Assembly (NCBI GenBank): GCA_014607495.2
Contig: CP053162.1
Coordinates: 5,402,469-5,466,468 of the forward strand
DNA from: Carposina sasakii
Lineage: Eukaryota; Arthropoda; Insecta; Lepidoptera; Carposinidae
DNA: 64,000 bases
Reading direction: 5' to 3'
This document shows positions 12,301 to 21,868 of this stretch, in pieces (position 1 is the stretch's first letter; every line of letters starts with the position of its first letter). The notes under the pieces were generated by a model. It saw only the letters and a program-made list of their open reading frames with translations, searched no databases and was not told where the DNA came from. Position numbers and translations under genes: made by a program.

Positions 12301-15300
12301 AGTTTTTGTCAGTATAACCATTGTTTAACTGTGATCACTCGTAAATATTCAACAACTATGGAAAAAACTGAATTTCGTGCCGTTATAAAACATTTTTTTA
12401 TGAAGGGTTGCAGTGCTGCCACAATAAAAACTGAACTTGATTCTGTTCATGGCACTAACGCACCAACGTTGCAGACTGTTTATAACTGGATAAATGATTT
12501 TAAACGTGGTCGGTCAAGCACATCTGATGCTCCACGCTCTGGTCGCCCAATCGAAGTCACTACTGAGGATGTTGTTGAAGAAGTCCATAATATTGTACTC
12601 GACGACCGCCGAGTGAAGGTGCGTGAAATAGCTGAGAACACAGGCATCTCCACTGAGCGAGTACATAAAATCCTGCATAAAGATTTGGGTATGACAAAGC
12701 TGTCTGCACGATGGGTGCCACGTTTGTTGACAATCGAACAAAAACACGAAAGAAAGCGAATTTCAAAACTGTGTTTGGATATGATGAAGCGTAATCCTCG
12801 GAATTTTTTGAGTCGATTTGTCACTGTGGACGAAACTTGGGTCCATCATTATACACCTGAATCAAAACAGCAATCAAAACAATGGATGGCGACTGGTGAA
12901 CGTGCCCCAAAGAAGGCCAAGACTGTTTTGTCGGCTGGAAAGGTCATGGCGACAGTCTTCTGGGATGGCGAAGGAATCATTATGATTGATTACTTGGAAA
13001 AGGGAAAGACTATCACTGGCCGTTATTACGCAGAGTTATTGGACCGTTTTAATGCCGAATTGTTGGAAAAACGACCAAAATTGTCCCCCAAGAAAGTCCT
13101 CTTTCATCAAGACAATGCCCCAGTGCACACGTCAACTATTGCAATGGCCAAAATCCACGAGTTGGGCTTCGAACTGGTTCCGCATGCTCCGTATTCGCCG
13201 GATCTAGCTCCGTGCGATTATTACCTATTCCCAAATCTGAAAAGATGGCTTGGAGGGCAAAAATTTTTTAAAAATGAGGACTGCATCGCTGGTGTAAACG
13301 CCTATTTTGAAGACCTCGACAAAACGTATTTTTTGGAGGGGATAAAAAAATTGGAAACTCGCTGGAACAAGTGTTTGGCCCTCAAAGGAGACTATGTTGA
13401 GAAATAAATGTAAATTGTTTAAAAAAAAAAAATACTTTTTAAAACGACTTATCAAACAGCCCTCGTATATTACATAATAGGGTCGATTCCGACCGCCACA
13501 CTTAAACGTAAACCTAATCTTATTCAGGTCTATCTCTTCTTAACGTAAGAGAAAAGGACAGGTAGGACTAATTTTACGTTTAGGTTTAAGTGTGCCGGTA
13601 ATTTTCCCCAAAGAGTTTAAGTAGGACTTAATTTAAAATCCCATGTGGCACTGCTTTTCGGCAAGTCTATTACCTAATTTACAGTAGCAATAACTGAAGC
13701 AATTCGATAGCGAAAATTGATAGTGTGATTAAATTTTTGCTGTCGCATTGCAAAGTCAAGGAATTTTATTTTATTCTGCCATTATGTCGTCTGAGAGAAT
13801 GCCCGAGTTGCTTATTCGACTCTTACGACATGCACAGAACGAGATGCAGCAATGTATTCTAGTGAAGCCCCGCATCAGCGCAAGAGAAATCTATAATTAC
13901 ATACATACATACATATAATCACGCATTTATCCCTTACGGGGTAGGCAGAGCACCAAGGGGCCAATAGAACCACATGGTGCCACTTCTGACCAATTTTGAG
14001 GGTATAGTTGAGATGTACAAGTTCGGTTAGTGACAGGTGGTCAGCCCATCGCCTACAAAACACCAAGACCCTCTTGTCCCTCTACTGACTTGTACAGTAT
14101 GCCCGGGAAGAGAAGCAGCTGTAGTATTGTATACGTGTTTTTTTCACTCCCAGAGCAGCATAGAAGAAAATCTATAATTACCTATAGAAATGTAAATTTA
14201 AAATATATGTTGTTATCAGGGTATGGACCACGTGTCGGCGAAAAACGTGGTGCATCGAGATCTAGCTACGCGGAACATTCTAGTCGTGAACAAGCATCAC
14301 GTGAAGATATCTGACTTCGGCCTCGCGAGGATCATTCCTAAGGAGGAGAACGCGTACCGACTCAAGACTGACAGACTACTGCCTATTAATTGGTGAGTTC
14401 TGTATTATATTGTACTAGCGACCCGGCTTCGCAATATTTCTCGTAAAAAGTCAAGCATAAAAAATTTAAATTGTGGGTTATCCTCATGGAGAAAGTATAA
14501 AAGAGCAGGTGGGACTATGAACTGAGTCGTGTGGCAATCGTGAGGCCATGATGATAGGGACGGAGGTTCAGGGCCAGCAGTGTAACGCAGTAGCTGTAAC
14601 CACACGCTTATGCAAGTAGTTTGGCTAACTAACAAGGTGAATTTTATGTAAATGGGCAGGGCTACAGTGTTAGGATGCTACCCTCGTCCCATACTTCGTT
14701 CTTCGTTGCTTCATACACCTCCGCTCAGCGGCACACCCTCTTTTATTTCTTCTCCATGGTTATCCCTAAGAGGTAGAAATATACCATCGCGGACTTTTTT
14801 GTAGACCTTTTTAAGGTGTCTCTTCATCTTGAAGGGTTCAGCCAGCGTTTGCAATGTTTACCTACATCACATTAGAAACCTCTAAATTTATGAGGTAACG
14901 CGCCAGAATTACCATCGCCCATATGGTACATAACCTCATAAACTTAAGATTAGTCCTACGTGTCCCTTTCTGTCTTAGCCATTTATGTTTGTATCAGAAA
15001 GGGACAGACCTGTCTAATTAAGTTTACATGTAGGAAGATTCATTATAATTATTATTGTGTTGTCCTTAGGTACGCGCCGGAATCAGCAGTGGAACCGTGG
15101 CACTTTTCTACCAAGAGCGACGTTTGGTCGTACGGCGTGACGGTGTGGGAGATATTCACGAAGGCCATGGTGGAAGTGCCTAAGTTTGACGACAAACGGC
15201 CCAAGGAACGGGCGTCATGGTAAGTTAATCATTATATATATTAATAAGAAAATGAAAAAAAAAAATCACCCGAGTGAGATTTGAACTCACGACCTCTCGC

Positions 15301-16266
15301 ATTCCGTGCATCTAACCAACTGAGCTATCGAGTCACTTAACTCGGATGACGAATTTTGCCATCTCTTTTAAATTACGTTTTTGGCAACGTTATTTTGTCA
15401 TCCCGACAGCTATACACTAGCCAAATCTCGGTAAACAAAGCTGAATCCCTCAGCACAATGTTCAATGATGAAACGATCAACCATATCCCAGTGGACATTT
15501 TATTTTTTTATCTGTATACATATAATAAAATTGTAACGGATCGATGTTTGTGCACGCTAATCTCAGCAACGGCTGAACAGATTTCGATGCAGCTTTCAGG
15601 AATATGTTGTGACAGGTCCAACTTAACATATTGGTAGGCTACTTTTTATGCCAGATAATATCGACATTTTATTTTTTCTGCAGTCCACGCGGACGGGGTC
15701 GCGGGCGTCCCTAGTGGACATAAATCGTCTATCATTATAAAACATAAATGTGAAATGATAACTGAATAAGTTCAAGAGAATATATAAATAGAATAGGCAT
15801 CTTTGTCAACTTAGCCGTAAAAAAAGTTAAGTTTATGGCAAGAAGTGTATAGAGAATCCTATTTTTTTCGTTGTTTTTACACGGATTGGTTTTTGTACAC
15901 TGAAAGTGACGTCTAAATAAAATTAATCTTAGAGACTTGCTTTATCAGAGTTTTACCGAGTTGTTTTACTACTATGTACATAGTTTGTACTCATTACTAA
16001 ACTAGCACTCTGTCATGTATGTTTGTGAGCGGAAGCCGTAGCCAATCGTTATGTGGTCAGGGTGTGCGGTCTATGTGGTCGGGTTAAGCAGTTTTTGTTT
16101 AAATCGCGTTTTTTTTTTTTATTTCAGTTTTCAAATACCCGACGGATGCCCGTCGGAAATATTCCGGTACCTAATGAAGGACTGCTGGAATTTGGACCCA
16201 AACCTCAGGCCTAAATTCATTGAACTGGTGCATCTTTGCAAGGGCTTCATCGAAGAATACAAGTGA
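397..16266 (+). CDS. hop: Janus kinase, hopscotch-like (5' end missing)
   Basis: Non-receptor tyrosine kinase of the JAK/STAT pathway; in insects JAK binds the Domeless-type cytokine receptor at the membrane and phosphorylates STAT. Twenty exons join in one frame (966 aa plus stop): 397-555, 848-1025, 1499-1653, 1872-1964, 2228-2347, 2534-2682, 3087-3221, 4146-4273, 5000-5136, 6187-6378, 7377-7527, 8649-8787, 9155-9223, 9586-9692, 10235-10435, 10712-10864, 11986-12159, 14220-14392, 15070-15219, 16128-16266. Every junction is GT-AG and every phase agrees. Order of domains: FERM, SH2-like, pseudokinase, Ser-rich linker, kinase, the JAK hallmark. The first exon starts in mid-codon, so roughly 150-200 N-terminal residues and the promoter lie left of the window. 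Stop is TGA at 16264-16266. The intron at 12160-14219 carries a mariner. Identification is firm; exact splice sites are by eye. Confidence 0.95.
1148..1202. repeat. ATC/GAT trinucleotide repeat
   Basis: Imperfect run that flips from (CAT)n to (GAT)n around 1178, inside the JAK intron 1026-1498. The two halves are reverse complements, so the tract can fold on itself. Confidence 0.8.
2835..2957 (+). mobile_element. Helitron 3' end with related repeat body
   Basis: Ends GTAAGCTAG before T2958 and carries the GCGGACGAAGTCGTGGGCG tail seen in the other Helitrons. The preceding 80 bases resemble 5555-5640 in another JAK intron (both contain TAAGAAAGGATTT), so the body is a dispersed repeat. Left boundary not determined. 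Confidence 0.55.
3443..3680 (-). repeat. tRNA-like composite repeat, copy 1
   Basis: Read on the minus strand it ends in a tRNA-like module with A-box-like GTGGCTCAGTGG and B-box-like GGTTCGATTCC, preceded by about 150 bases shared with 11275-11475 and 15263-15490. It lies in the JAK intron 3222-4145. Because it recurs with mutations it is a SINE-type repeat, not a functional tRNA gene. Confidence 0.75.
4463..4590 (+). repeat. tRNA-derived SINE, 3' half
   Basis: Contains the TTAGTACCCACGAC / CTTAATGTGGGACTA core and the GTGAATATTATTTA tail of a SINE family also present at 6431-6617, 22346-22490, 35027-35250 and 62318-62468. The tRNA head is missing here. The GT-rich stretch near 4550-4580 is part of the tail. 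Confidence 0.65.
4594..4976. mobile_element. TA-flanked MITE (mariner/Tc-like ends)
   Basis: Ends are CAGGATGATTTTTGGTCGTC and, reverse complemented, CAGGGTGTTTTTTTGTGGCC, each flanked by TA (4592-4593 and 4977-4978). Length 383 bp, no ORF. The right end stops 23 bases before JAK exon 5000-5136. Confidence 0.6.
5392..5493. mobile_element. Short MITE, GGGGTAAGCAC family, copy 1
   Basis: About 16-bp inverted ends, GGGGTAAGCACAAACCT against GGGGTAAGCACGAACCT. The interior is shared with 24687-24789, including CTCTCGATAGTCC and GCTAGCGTTACGCCGCGTAA. No clear TSD. Confidence 0.6.
5684..6127 (+). pseudogene. RTE-type LINE reverse transcriptase, C-terminal fragment
   Basis: An open frame to the stop at 6067 gives the C-terminal region of an RTE-clade reverse transcriptase: LPVMTYGAETWSLT, then ERAMLGISLRDRIRNEEIRR, WQWAGHIARRTDGRWSRKVL and RSVGRPPARWTDDL. 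It is followed by the usual 3' tail GGGGAAGGCCTATGTCC. The element is 5'-truncated and lies in the JAK intron 5137-6186, ending about 60 bases before exon 6187. A dead retrotransposon tail, not a host gene. Confidence 0.85.
6431..6617 (-). repeat. tRNA-derived SINE, near full length
   Basis: On the minus strand it runs from a tRNA-like head (GTCTAGTGGGTTAGG and GGTCCTGGGTTCGAA as A and B boxes) through ATCGATGTTTGATTCCGAATCATGG to CTTAGTGTGGAACTAGG. It is the best head-bearing copy of the family in this window. A CATA microsatellite precedes it at about 6398-6411. Confidence 0.75.
6829..7290. repeat. LINE-derived fold-back segment
   Basis: The left edge (GTAGGCCTCCCCCAGAGCACG, near 6829) is nearly the reverse complement of the right edge (CGTGCCCTGCGGAAGGCCTAC, near 7244). 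A (GAA)n tail follows at 7276-7290. The tail wording matches RTE-type LINE 3' ends, so it may be two fragments in opposite orientation. No intact ORF. Confidence 0.4.
7698..7885. mobile_element. CCCCCTTATTAC-ended MITE, copy 1
   Basis: Ends CCCCCTTATTAC and GTAATCAGGGGGG are inverted and flanked by the 3-bp repeat CGG (7695-7697 and 7886-7888). The arms contain AGCAAAAGCAAAGCGATAGCG and its inverted counterpart. Related to 40448-40637 and 47865-48171. Confidence 0.7.
7926..8560. mobile_element. MITE (GTTTCA-ended family) interrupted by a hAT MITE
   Basis: The outer parts 7926-8008 and 8503-8560 form a unit with ends AGTCTGTTTCATTGAATA and, inverted, TTGTCCGTTTCACAGAATA. Related copies are at 17091-17232 and 37903-38036, each with a GGAACTAA-type interior. 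The hAT-type MITE 8009-8494 is inserted into it. Confidence 0.55.
8009..8494. mobile_element. hAT-type MITE rich in ATCGAT
   Basis: Ends TAGGCTTGTCGAAAAAATA and, inverted, TAGGGATGTCGGAAATACA. A perfect 8-bp target duplication AAAGGTGG flanks it (8001-8008 and 8495-8502). The interior has about eight ATCGAT palindromes, several as TATCGATA. No ORF. Confidence 0.8.
11275..11475 (+). repeat. tRNA-like composite repeat, copy 2
   Basis: Plus-strand copy of the family at 3443-3680: GTGCTGAGGGATTCAGC, GCCGAGATTTGGCTAATG, then the tRNA-like module GACCCGGTAGCTCAGTTGATG...GGTTTGAGTCCC at its 3' end followed by (A)9. Confidence 0.75.
11755..11947 (+). mobile_element. Non-autonomous Helitron
   Basis: Starts TCTATACTAATATTATAAA after A11754 and ends GGACAACAGCTAG before T11948. 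A (GT)n stretch is near 11781-11800. It ends about 40 bases before JAK exon 11986. Confidence 0.8.
12175..13467 (+). mobile_element. Complete mariner-family element
   Basis: TIRs start TACGAGGGCTGTTTGATAAG on both sides and differ by about one base over 25. TA target duplications are at 12173-12174 and 13468-13469. Length 1293 bp. It was inserted into the JAK intron 12160-14219, 15 bp past the donor, in the same direction as the gene. Confidence 0.92.
12358..13407 (+). CDS. Mariner transposase, DD34D, intact
   Basis: Cut-and-paste transposase. I place the start at ATG 12358 (MEKTEFRAVIKHFFMKG); an in-frame ATG 27 bases upstream would add nine residues. About 349 aa, the usual mariner length. 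N-terminal helix-turn-helix region, then catalytic Asp in VTVDETWVHHYTP, second Asp in HQDNAPVHTS, third in YSPDLAPCDYYLFPNLK. There are 34 residues between the second and third Asp, i.e. DD34D. No stop codon or frameshift interrupts it and its TIRs are nearly identical, so it may have moved recently. Whether it is active cannot be told from sequence. Confidence 0.92.
   Translation: MEKTEFRAVIKHFFMKGCSAATIKTELDSVHGTNAPTLQTVYNWINDFKRGRSSTSDAPRSGRPIEVTTEDVVEEVHNIVLDDRRVKVREIAENTGISTERVHKILHKDLGMTKLSARWVPRLLTIEQKHERKRISKLCLDMMKRNPRNFLSRFVTVDETWVHHYTPESKQQSKQWMATGERAPKKAKTVLSAGKVMATVFWDGEGIIMIDYLEKGKTITGRYYAELLDRFNAELLEKRPKLSPKKVLFHQDNAPVHTSTIAMAKIHELGFELVPHAPYSPDLAPCDYYLFPNLKRWLGGQKFFKNEDCIAGVNAYFEDLDKTYFLEGIKKLETRWNKCLALKGDYVEK
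13495..13606. repeat. Fold-back repeat
   Basis: GCCACACTTAAACGTAAACC at the left is mirrored by GGTTTAAGTGTGCC at the right. Possibly a small MITE; no clear target duplication. Confidence 0.4.
13896..14102. repeat. Two-copy dispersed repeat, copy 1
   Basis: Begins with a (CATA)n run and then matches 26385-26583 almost base for base, including GGGGTAGGCAGAGCACCAAG and CAACTATACCCTCAAAATTG on the opposite strand. Class unknown; no ORF. It lies in the JAK intron about 120 bases before exon 14220. Confidence 0.7.
14415..14640 (-). mobile_element. Helitron 3' end, minus strand, truncated
   Basis: CTAG at 14415-14418 next to A14414, followed by CGACCCGGCTTCGCAATA. The other end could not be found; right limit is approximate. 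Confidence 0.4.
15263..15490 (-). repeat. tRNA-like composite repeat, copy 3
   Basis: Minus-strand copy of the family at 3443-3680 and 11275-11475, about 45 bases past the donor of JAK exon 15070-15219. The tRNA-like module (B-box-like GAGTTCAAATCTC) is again at the 3' end of the unit beside an A-rich run. Confidence 0.75.
15511..15714 (+). mobile_element. Non-autonomous Helitron
   Basis: Starts TCTGTATACATATAATAAA after A15510 and ends GCGGGCGTCCCTAG before T15715. Same family as 19999-20164, 31022-31358 and 45973-46290. Confidence 0.75.
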
Positions 16267-19200
16267 ACGGGAGTTTCTGTCGCATGGTATGTTATATGTG
16301 ACTTGTATATTTTTGTGAAGTAATTCGCGCACAATGAAGACGTTTGTACTATAACGAACAAACAGCGGGGTCAGCTGATTAGATGTGTTTCATATATTTT
16401 GGAATTGATGATGTAATGTGATTTTTCAATGATATGAATTGCTTGCGTTATATTAGGTGGGTGTAGTGAATTATCGATAGTGACGTCATCGACATCGCAG
16501 GTATATGGAAACGTTTGTTGCGCAAGAACTGTTTTATTGTGTAAAAGCGATGGACGGGAGTTATCTTTGTACAATCAGAAACGGTTCGTTGCTAAGATGA
16601 TTGTTGCTAAAGTTGTACAAAGTTGTTGAGTTTTTACGGGTATAAAGATAAATTAATATAAAACTTCGAGTTGGGAAGGGAATACACAATACCATTGCGT
16701 TATTGTTGGCAATTAAATTGTGCAAAATTCTTCTGTATTCAGATATTTAAGTATCTACACATTTTGTTGCAATGATTGGATAACAAAATTTACCTGCAAA
16801 AATAATTGTTGGTGAAAATTGCATGAAAATCTTTTTTTTTTACTCAATATGCTGTTTTTAGTGCAAACTTTTCTGGTTTAATGGTATGTATATTCCCGCC
16901 TATATATTTTAGCGTTGTTGCGGTACCTTAAGTTTACTGCCGTCCTACTGCCATAGGGTAATAAGTTCCTGATTGTACAAATGAATAGGGCTATGAGACA
17001 CTTGTTTTAGTGTCAACAGATACAAAAGTAACTTGGGGAAATGTGTTCGAGTCGTTATATTAAAATCTAGAAGTAGATCGCACAACATAGTAGATTGCGT
17101 TTCATGAAATAGTTTCTTTGAACGACAGCGCTAGTTACTATGTGTTTAAGTACAATATCGGTACTATTGCATACAAAAACGGTTAGTTCCGAAATCAGGC
17201 ATAGAAGTTACTCTATGAAACGGAGTCTACTGTATAATTGTGAAGTTCGTGCGAAATGCGTCGCAGTACGTATTTTGGGTGTGCGGGAGGTTGAGTGGGG
17301 AAGTGGGGGGGAGACTTCGCATGGCACCGTTATTCGTGTCACCGCAAAGAGAGTGGCTGTTGACATGACACAAGTGTGTCATTACCTTCGGAAGACCAAA
17401 CAGATCCTATTCCAGTTTTGCATTAAATTTAATCTTAACGCGTACAAAGTGTTACGGATAGTAGACGTACATTTGTAGTTTTTTGGTTCCTCAAAGCATT
17501 TGCCTTTATTCAATGTACCTCGGCATAAGATGTAAATATTTTTATTATTTTAGGTTTTTTGATCGTATAATTTTATCTATCTAAGAAACAATGTTGACAC
17601 TATTTTTGATTAGTTTAATTTGTAATATGAGTTGGTGCAATCAAATAGGTACAATGTAATTATAGTTTTTAATGACCAAGACGATGTATAATTTTGACAT
17701 GTTTGGGTATAAATGAAATTACTTGCCGTTATATTTGAAGTCAATTTTAGAGTAAGAATCAATTATATATTGTGTTTAGACAAGTGTTAAGCTGCTTTTT
17801 CACCGTGATCGAGGCGAGGAGAAAAGAGAAAAAAAAATGATTTTGCCCCATAAATTCTCGTCTCGCTGGGAAAAAAGTATGAAGGAACTGTGTTTTTCGA
17901 TTTTGCTAATCTAACCATTTTAGGTCACGTTTTATTTTGTGAGATTTTATTGAGATTTAATACATTGTATATCGCCGTTTAAGAATTTATACTGAACTTA
18001 TATTATCTTTAAACGTATTCCTTGACACCTTGATCTTATTATTATAATTTTATTGTTTTATCCTAAATCGTGATTCTGAAATGGTTATTAGCATGAACTA
18101 CAAAACCAAAGACCGTAATATTGAATGATCGTATATATTATATTTTCACACATTATACGTGTGACGAAGTTAGTTTAAGCGTCATGTTATAAATGTATAC
18201 TGTTAATTTTATGTATAAGCCTAAATGCGAATCAACGAATGTAACAATTATGTAGTGTTTTAGAATTTACGGGATCAAGATTTCTTGATCATTTTATTAT
18301 GAATTATAGTGGGACATAAATGTCTGCTTAACTTTGAAATGGAATGTGATCGAAGAGACTGAGAGAGTTGGTCGGTGCTAAATTAGAAGAGCCTTGAACT
18401 AACGTAGAAATCGAGATCATTATTTATAACACCGTTAATCTAATGCTTACAAAATTTAATTAGTGATCGGATCATTCTAAAAACGTTGCGTAGTTTGACC
18501 TGTTTGTCAATTTTGATGATATTTGATATAATATGAAGAATGTTACACAAATTAATGTAGAAAATTGGCTATCGTGTGATGTTGCTGGCCACGAGATAAA
18601 GTTAGATTGCCTATACAATCATATTCTTTTTGTTCAGTAGGTATAAATTTAATTCAGTAATATAATATTTTACCTATAGGTATGTTGTTTTCATGAAATT
18701 AGTAAACGACTTGTTTAAATAAATAGTAAACTTTAAAATTAGGCTACTAATTTTGTCGATGTGGCCTTTGCAAGGGATATTTTTGAGAAAGTAGAAATAT
18801 AGTTATTTAGATACGGTTATAAGATTTGGAAAGATGATATTTACTCTTCGAGATGGTAACAGAATGGTAAGCGGCCCATTTTTTTGTCGTGTGTAAGGTC
18901 TGACCAAATTAAGCGCAAATGTTTTCATGTCCATAAAAAAATACCTTGGCAGAGGGGGGTAAATAAGGACTTAAATTGTTATGTTTCTATCTATACTCAG
19001 ATTCAATTCAATTTTGTTTAATAGCCACCATTGTGTCGGCCACAATAATCATACTCAGATTTTTTATTTCGTAGAATTCTGACAGCTGTCACTTTTTGAC
19101 ATATCAGAGATTATAAACCTTTTTGACCGGGTGCATCTTTTTTACAATACACATCTATAGTAAAAATGTACTTTGTGGGTTAAGTATAGGCGGTTTGTTT

Positions 19201-19998
19201 ACAAAAATTGTCTTGTTTCATTGGCCATGCTATAAACAACTCAGTCTGAACATTTTAAAATGTACGGATTTTATTTTGTATAGATTTTGTTAGTGAATGT
19301 AATAATTTTATAATGTGATACCAAATGTTTAATGTAATTCGTTGCGGTGATCTCCATTCGAAATTATATTTACCCCAATTTTTTTTTACGAATTATATTT
19401 TAACAGTAAAACACATTTTAAAGCTACAATATCTGCATATTTATTTAACAATTAATGTAGTAAAACCTTTTTTGTTTTTAATAAATAATATCGTCGTCAT
19501 TTTGTCTAAATGGAAATTATTACCACACATTAAAAGGGAACATTGTTTTTACTAGTAACATCTAGAAACTCAGAATTCTACGGAATTAAAAATCAGAGTA
19601 TAAAAAAGACAACGGGTAATGTTATGGTTTTATATATATTACTACATAGTTTGTAGGTACTCCCCATAGAATATTTGCGTTTTATTTGAGAAAGACCTTA
19701 CGAATATAGTCTCTATCTATGTAGGAGTAATGGGAGCTAGTAAAGATATTTTGCTTAAAACCAATATCGTTATAAGTAATATTTGAATTTAATAGCGTAA
19801 CTTTACCGACCTGAATTGTATATTCATCTTGAATGACTATTGTTGTGCAATAGTTTTTTATAAGTATAATAAAATAATCTCCTTTTAATCGGAGCCTGTA
19901 TGTGATCGGGAACAAATCGCAGCAAACTTTTTACTAATAGTAGAGGAGACCGTGAAGATCAATCTTCACCGATCTGATAACTCGATGAGACATATTTA
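16267..19998 (+). other. JAK 3' UTR and intergenic DNA
   Basis: No coding exon seen. AT-rich sequence after the JAK stop. Several candidate polyadenylation signals exist (for example near 18718 and 19480) but I cannot choose one. The only repeat I can define is the MITE-like copy at 17091-17232. The short ORFs here have no recognisable content. Confidence 0.5.
17091..17232. mobile_element. MITE of the GTTTCA-ended family
   Basis: Left end GCGTTTCATGAAATAGTTTC; right end, inverted, AGTAGACTCCGTTTCATAGA. The interior has GTTAGTTCCGAAATCAGGCA, the reverse complement of sequence in 7926-8008. Confidence 0.5.
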
Positions 19999-20164
19999 TC
20001 TATACATATAATAAAAATGTAACGGATCGCTGTATGAACATGGAAGATATATGAGAAAAATAATTACAGGAGACCTTTATCAACGCAGATTTTTTAAATT
20101 TTTGTCTGTCTGTTTGTGCACGCTAATCTCAGAAACGGCTGAACCGATTTCGATGCAGTTTTCC
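19999..20164 (+). mobile_element. Helitron, 3'-truncated
   Basis: Starts TCTATACATATAATAAAAAT after A19998 and matches the 15511-15714 family through GAACCGATTTCGATGCAG, then similarity stops before any CTAG end. Confidence 0.65.
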
Positions 20165-20745
20165 ACGTCTCTTAGACTATAACGCAAGTTCGTATCCAAC
20201 TAAGATACTCTTTAGAGATGTAGAATTTTTTATACTTACAGATTTATTCAAAGCTGCTCACGAGATTTTATGAGCTATACAGCTAACAGTGAAGTAACGT
20301 CATGAAGTGATTATGTTAGATATACACACGCGATGAGATGCAACTGAGCTAACTGACGTATTCTAGTTGAAGCCCCGCATCAGCACAGGAAAAATTCGAT
20401 ATGTCAATCAGGGATGCGCTATTTATTTAAAGTTTTTGGACTTTATAATCTGTACTCTATTTAGCAGATTTTCTATTGTTTCTATACTTTGTACTATATT
20501 AAATTACTTGTTTGCTGCGATTTGTTTGCTTTGTTACTTGGGCTTTTCGAGTGAATCTCAATCAGTGACTATACCGACCAGTTGGTTATTCTTAATCAAA
20601 ATAAATATGTTGTAAATAGATTCTCTGTCAATACTATATATTATTATTACGTTCGTTTTTAAAGATTTTTTGAGACTGGATTTAATTTCGAGCAATGTAA
20701 AATACGTAAAACAATGCATTTTTGTTTACTAGCAGTTTTATCTTA

Positions 20746-21042
20746 TCTTAATATATATAAATCTCGTGTCACAATGTTTGTCCTCAATGGACTCCTAAAC
20801 CACTTAACCGATTATAATAAAATTCGCACACCATGTGCAGTTCGATCCAACTTGAGAGATAGGATAGTTTAAATCTCAAATTATAGTCGCAATTTTAATT
20901 TATTGCTAATTATTTGTCTGTTATACCTTTCGACTTGGTTGAGTAAGTAATCAATAGATGGCGCTGCTTTGGTAAACCGACAAACGTGTCATATAAGCTA
21001 CAATTCAATTTCCACGCGGACGAAGTCGCGGGCGTCCACTAG
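20746..21042 (+). mobile_element. Non-autonomous Helitron
   Basis: Starts TCTTAATATATATAAATCTC after A20745 and ends GCGGGCGTCCACTAG before T21043. A GC hairpin (CCGCG...CGCGG type) precedes the end. No ORF. Confidence 0.75.
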
Positions 21043-21340
21043 TTAGTTTATATGAACTGGATCTTTGTTAACTGTGTTTTCAAATAATTTTAGATATGAC
21101 TGTATTAAGGACATACTTATATTTTTGTTATTAAAATTGTAAAATCATCGTGAAGTATAAATCTTTGTCTTAAATATTCCTACAGCTCAAGTAGCATGAC
21201 CTGCGAAACACGATATGATAAACCGATTTATCGACATTTAGCCTGTCAACATACGATAAATATTGCCGCCATGTTAATTTTTGTATATAGACGATACGAT
21301 ATCCACGATGCGTGGTCATGCTAGGGGGGCTGATTAGGCA

Positions 21341-21836
21341 CGATGACAGTAGGTAATTATCCTCCAAATCTGTTATTTACGCCATCTACATTATGTGAAT
21401 TCTGTTCGTTTAAGTTTTATGGAGTTTACATTCAATTTTGACTTGTTTTTAATAGGTTTTTTTAAATCAGTCAGCATGCCTATATACTTATCATAATGAA
21501 TTTTACATTGTCCGAGAATATATTGTTTCTGTTATTTGCCATGATTATAAAATAAATTAATTACTATTGGTATACCTACAGTTTCATTACATTCCTAAAT
21601 CTGGGCATTCCTATTCCCTACAGAATTCTTGAAAAATAGAACGCCGGTTTACATTCTGCTGTACCTAGGTATAAAATGCCTCAAGAGCTTGACTGAGCGC
21701 AGCAGATATATCTTCGGAAATGTAGGACACCCCTTCGAAAAACATACAGGGGAGACCAAGAAGTAGATAGAGCTAACAGCCTGATCATAGAAAGCGGTCT
21801 CCGCCGAGCAGGTGACGGGCGGAAATGTCCCTATCT
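21341..21836. repeat. ~0.5 kb tandem duplication, unit 1
   Basis: From CGATGACAGTAGGTAATTAT to GGAAATGTCCCTATCT. Nearly identical to 21869-22345 except for an extra 19 bases in this unit around ACCTACAGTTTCATTACA. The duplication must be recent. Confidence 0.9.
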
Positions 21837-21868
21837 TTGTGTAACTAACATAACTAACATTTGCATGC

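Larger units (their letters stand above)
10235..16266 (+). other. hop: JAK tyrosine kinase domain JH1 (6 exons)
   Basis: Glycine loop G-S-G-N-Y-G-H-V-Y spans the junction of exons 10235-10435 and 10712-10864. VAIKK with the catalytic Lys is at 10787-10789, HRDLATRN at 14253-14276, DFG at 14313-14321, and WYAPES spans exons 14220-14392 and 15070-15219. All catalytic residues are present. The activation loop has one tyrosine (codon 14355-14357) preceded by Ala, where vertebrate JAKs have a tandem Tyr-Tyr; see findings. Confidence 0.93.

Noticed and set aside
17140..17478. 112-aa plus-strand ORF downstream of JAK
   Set aside because: It overlaps a MITE-like repeat copy (17091-17232) and has no recognisable domain; composition looks non-coding.
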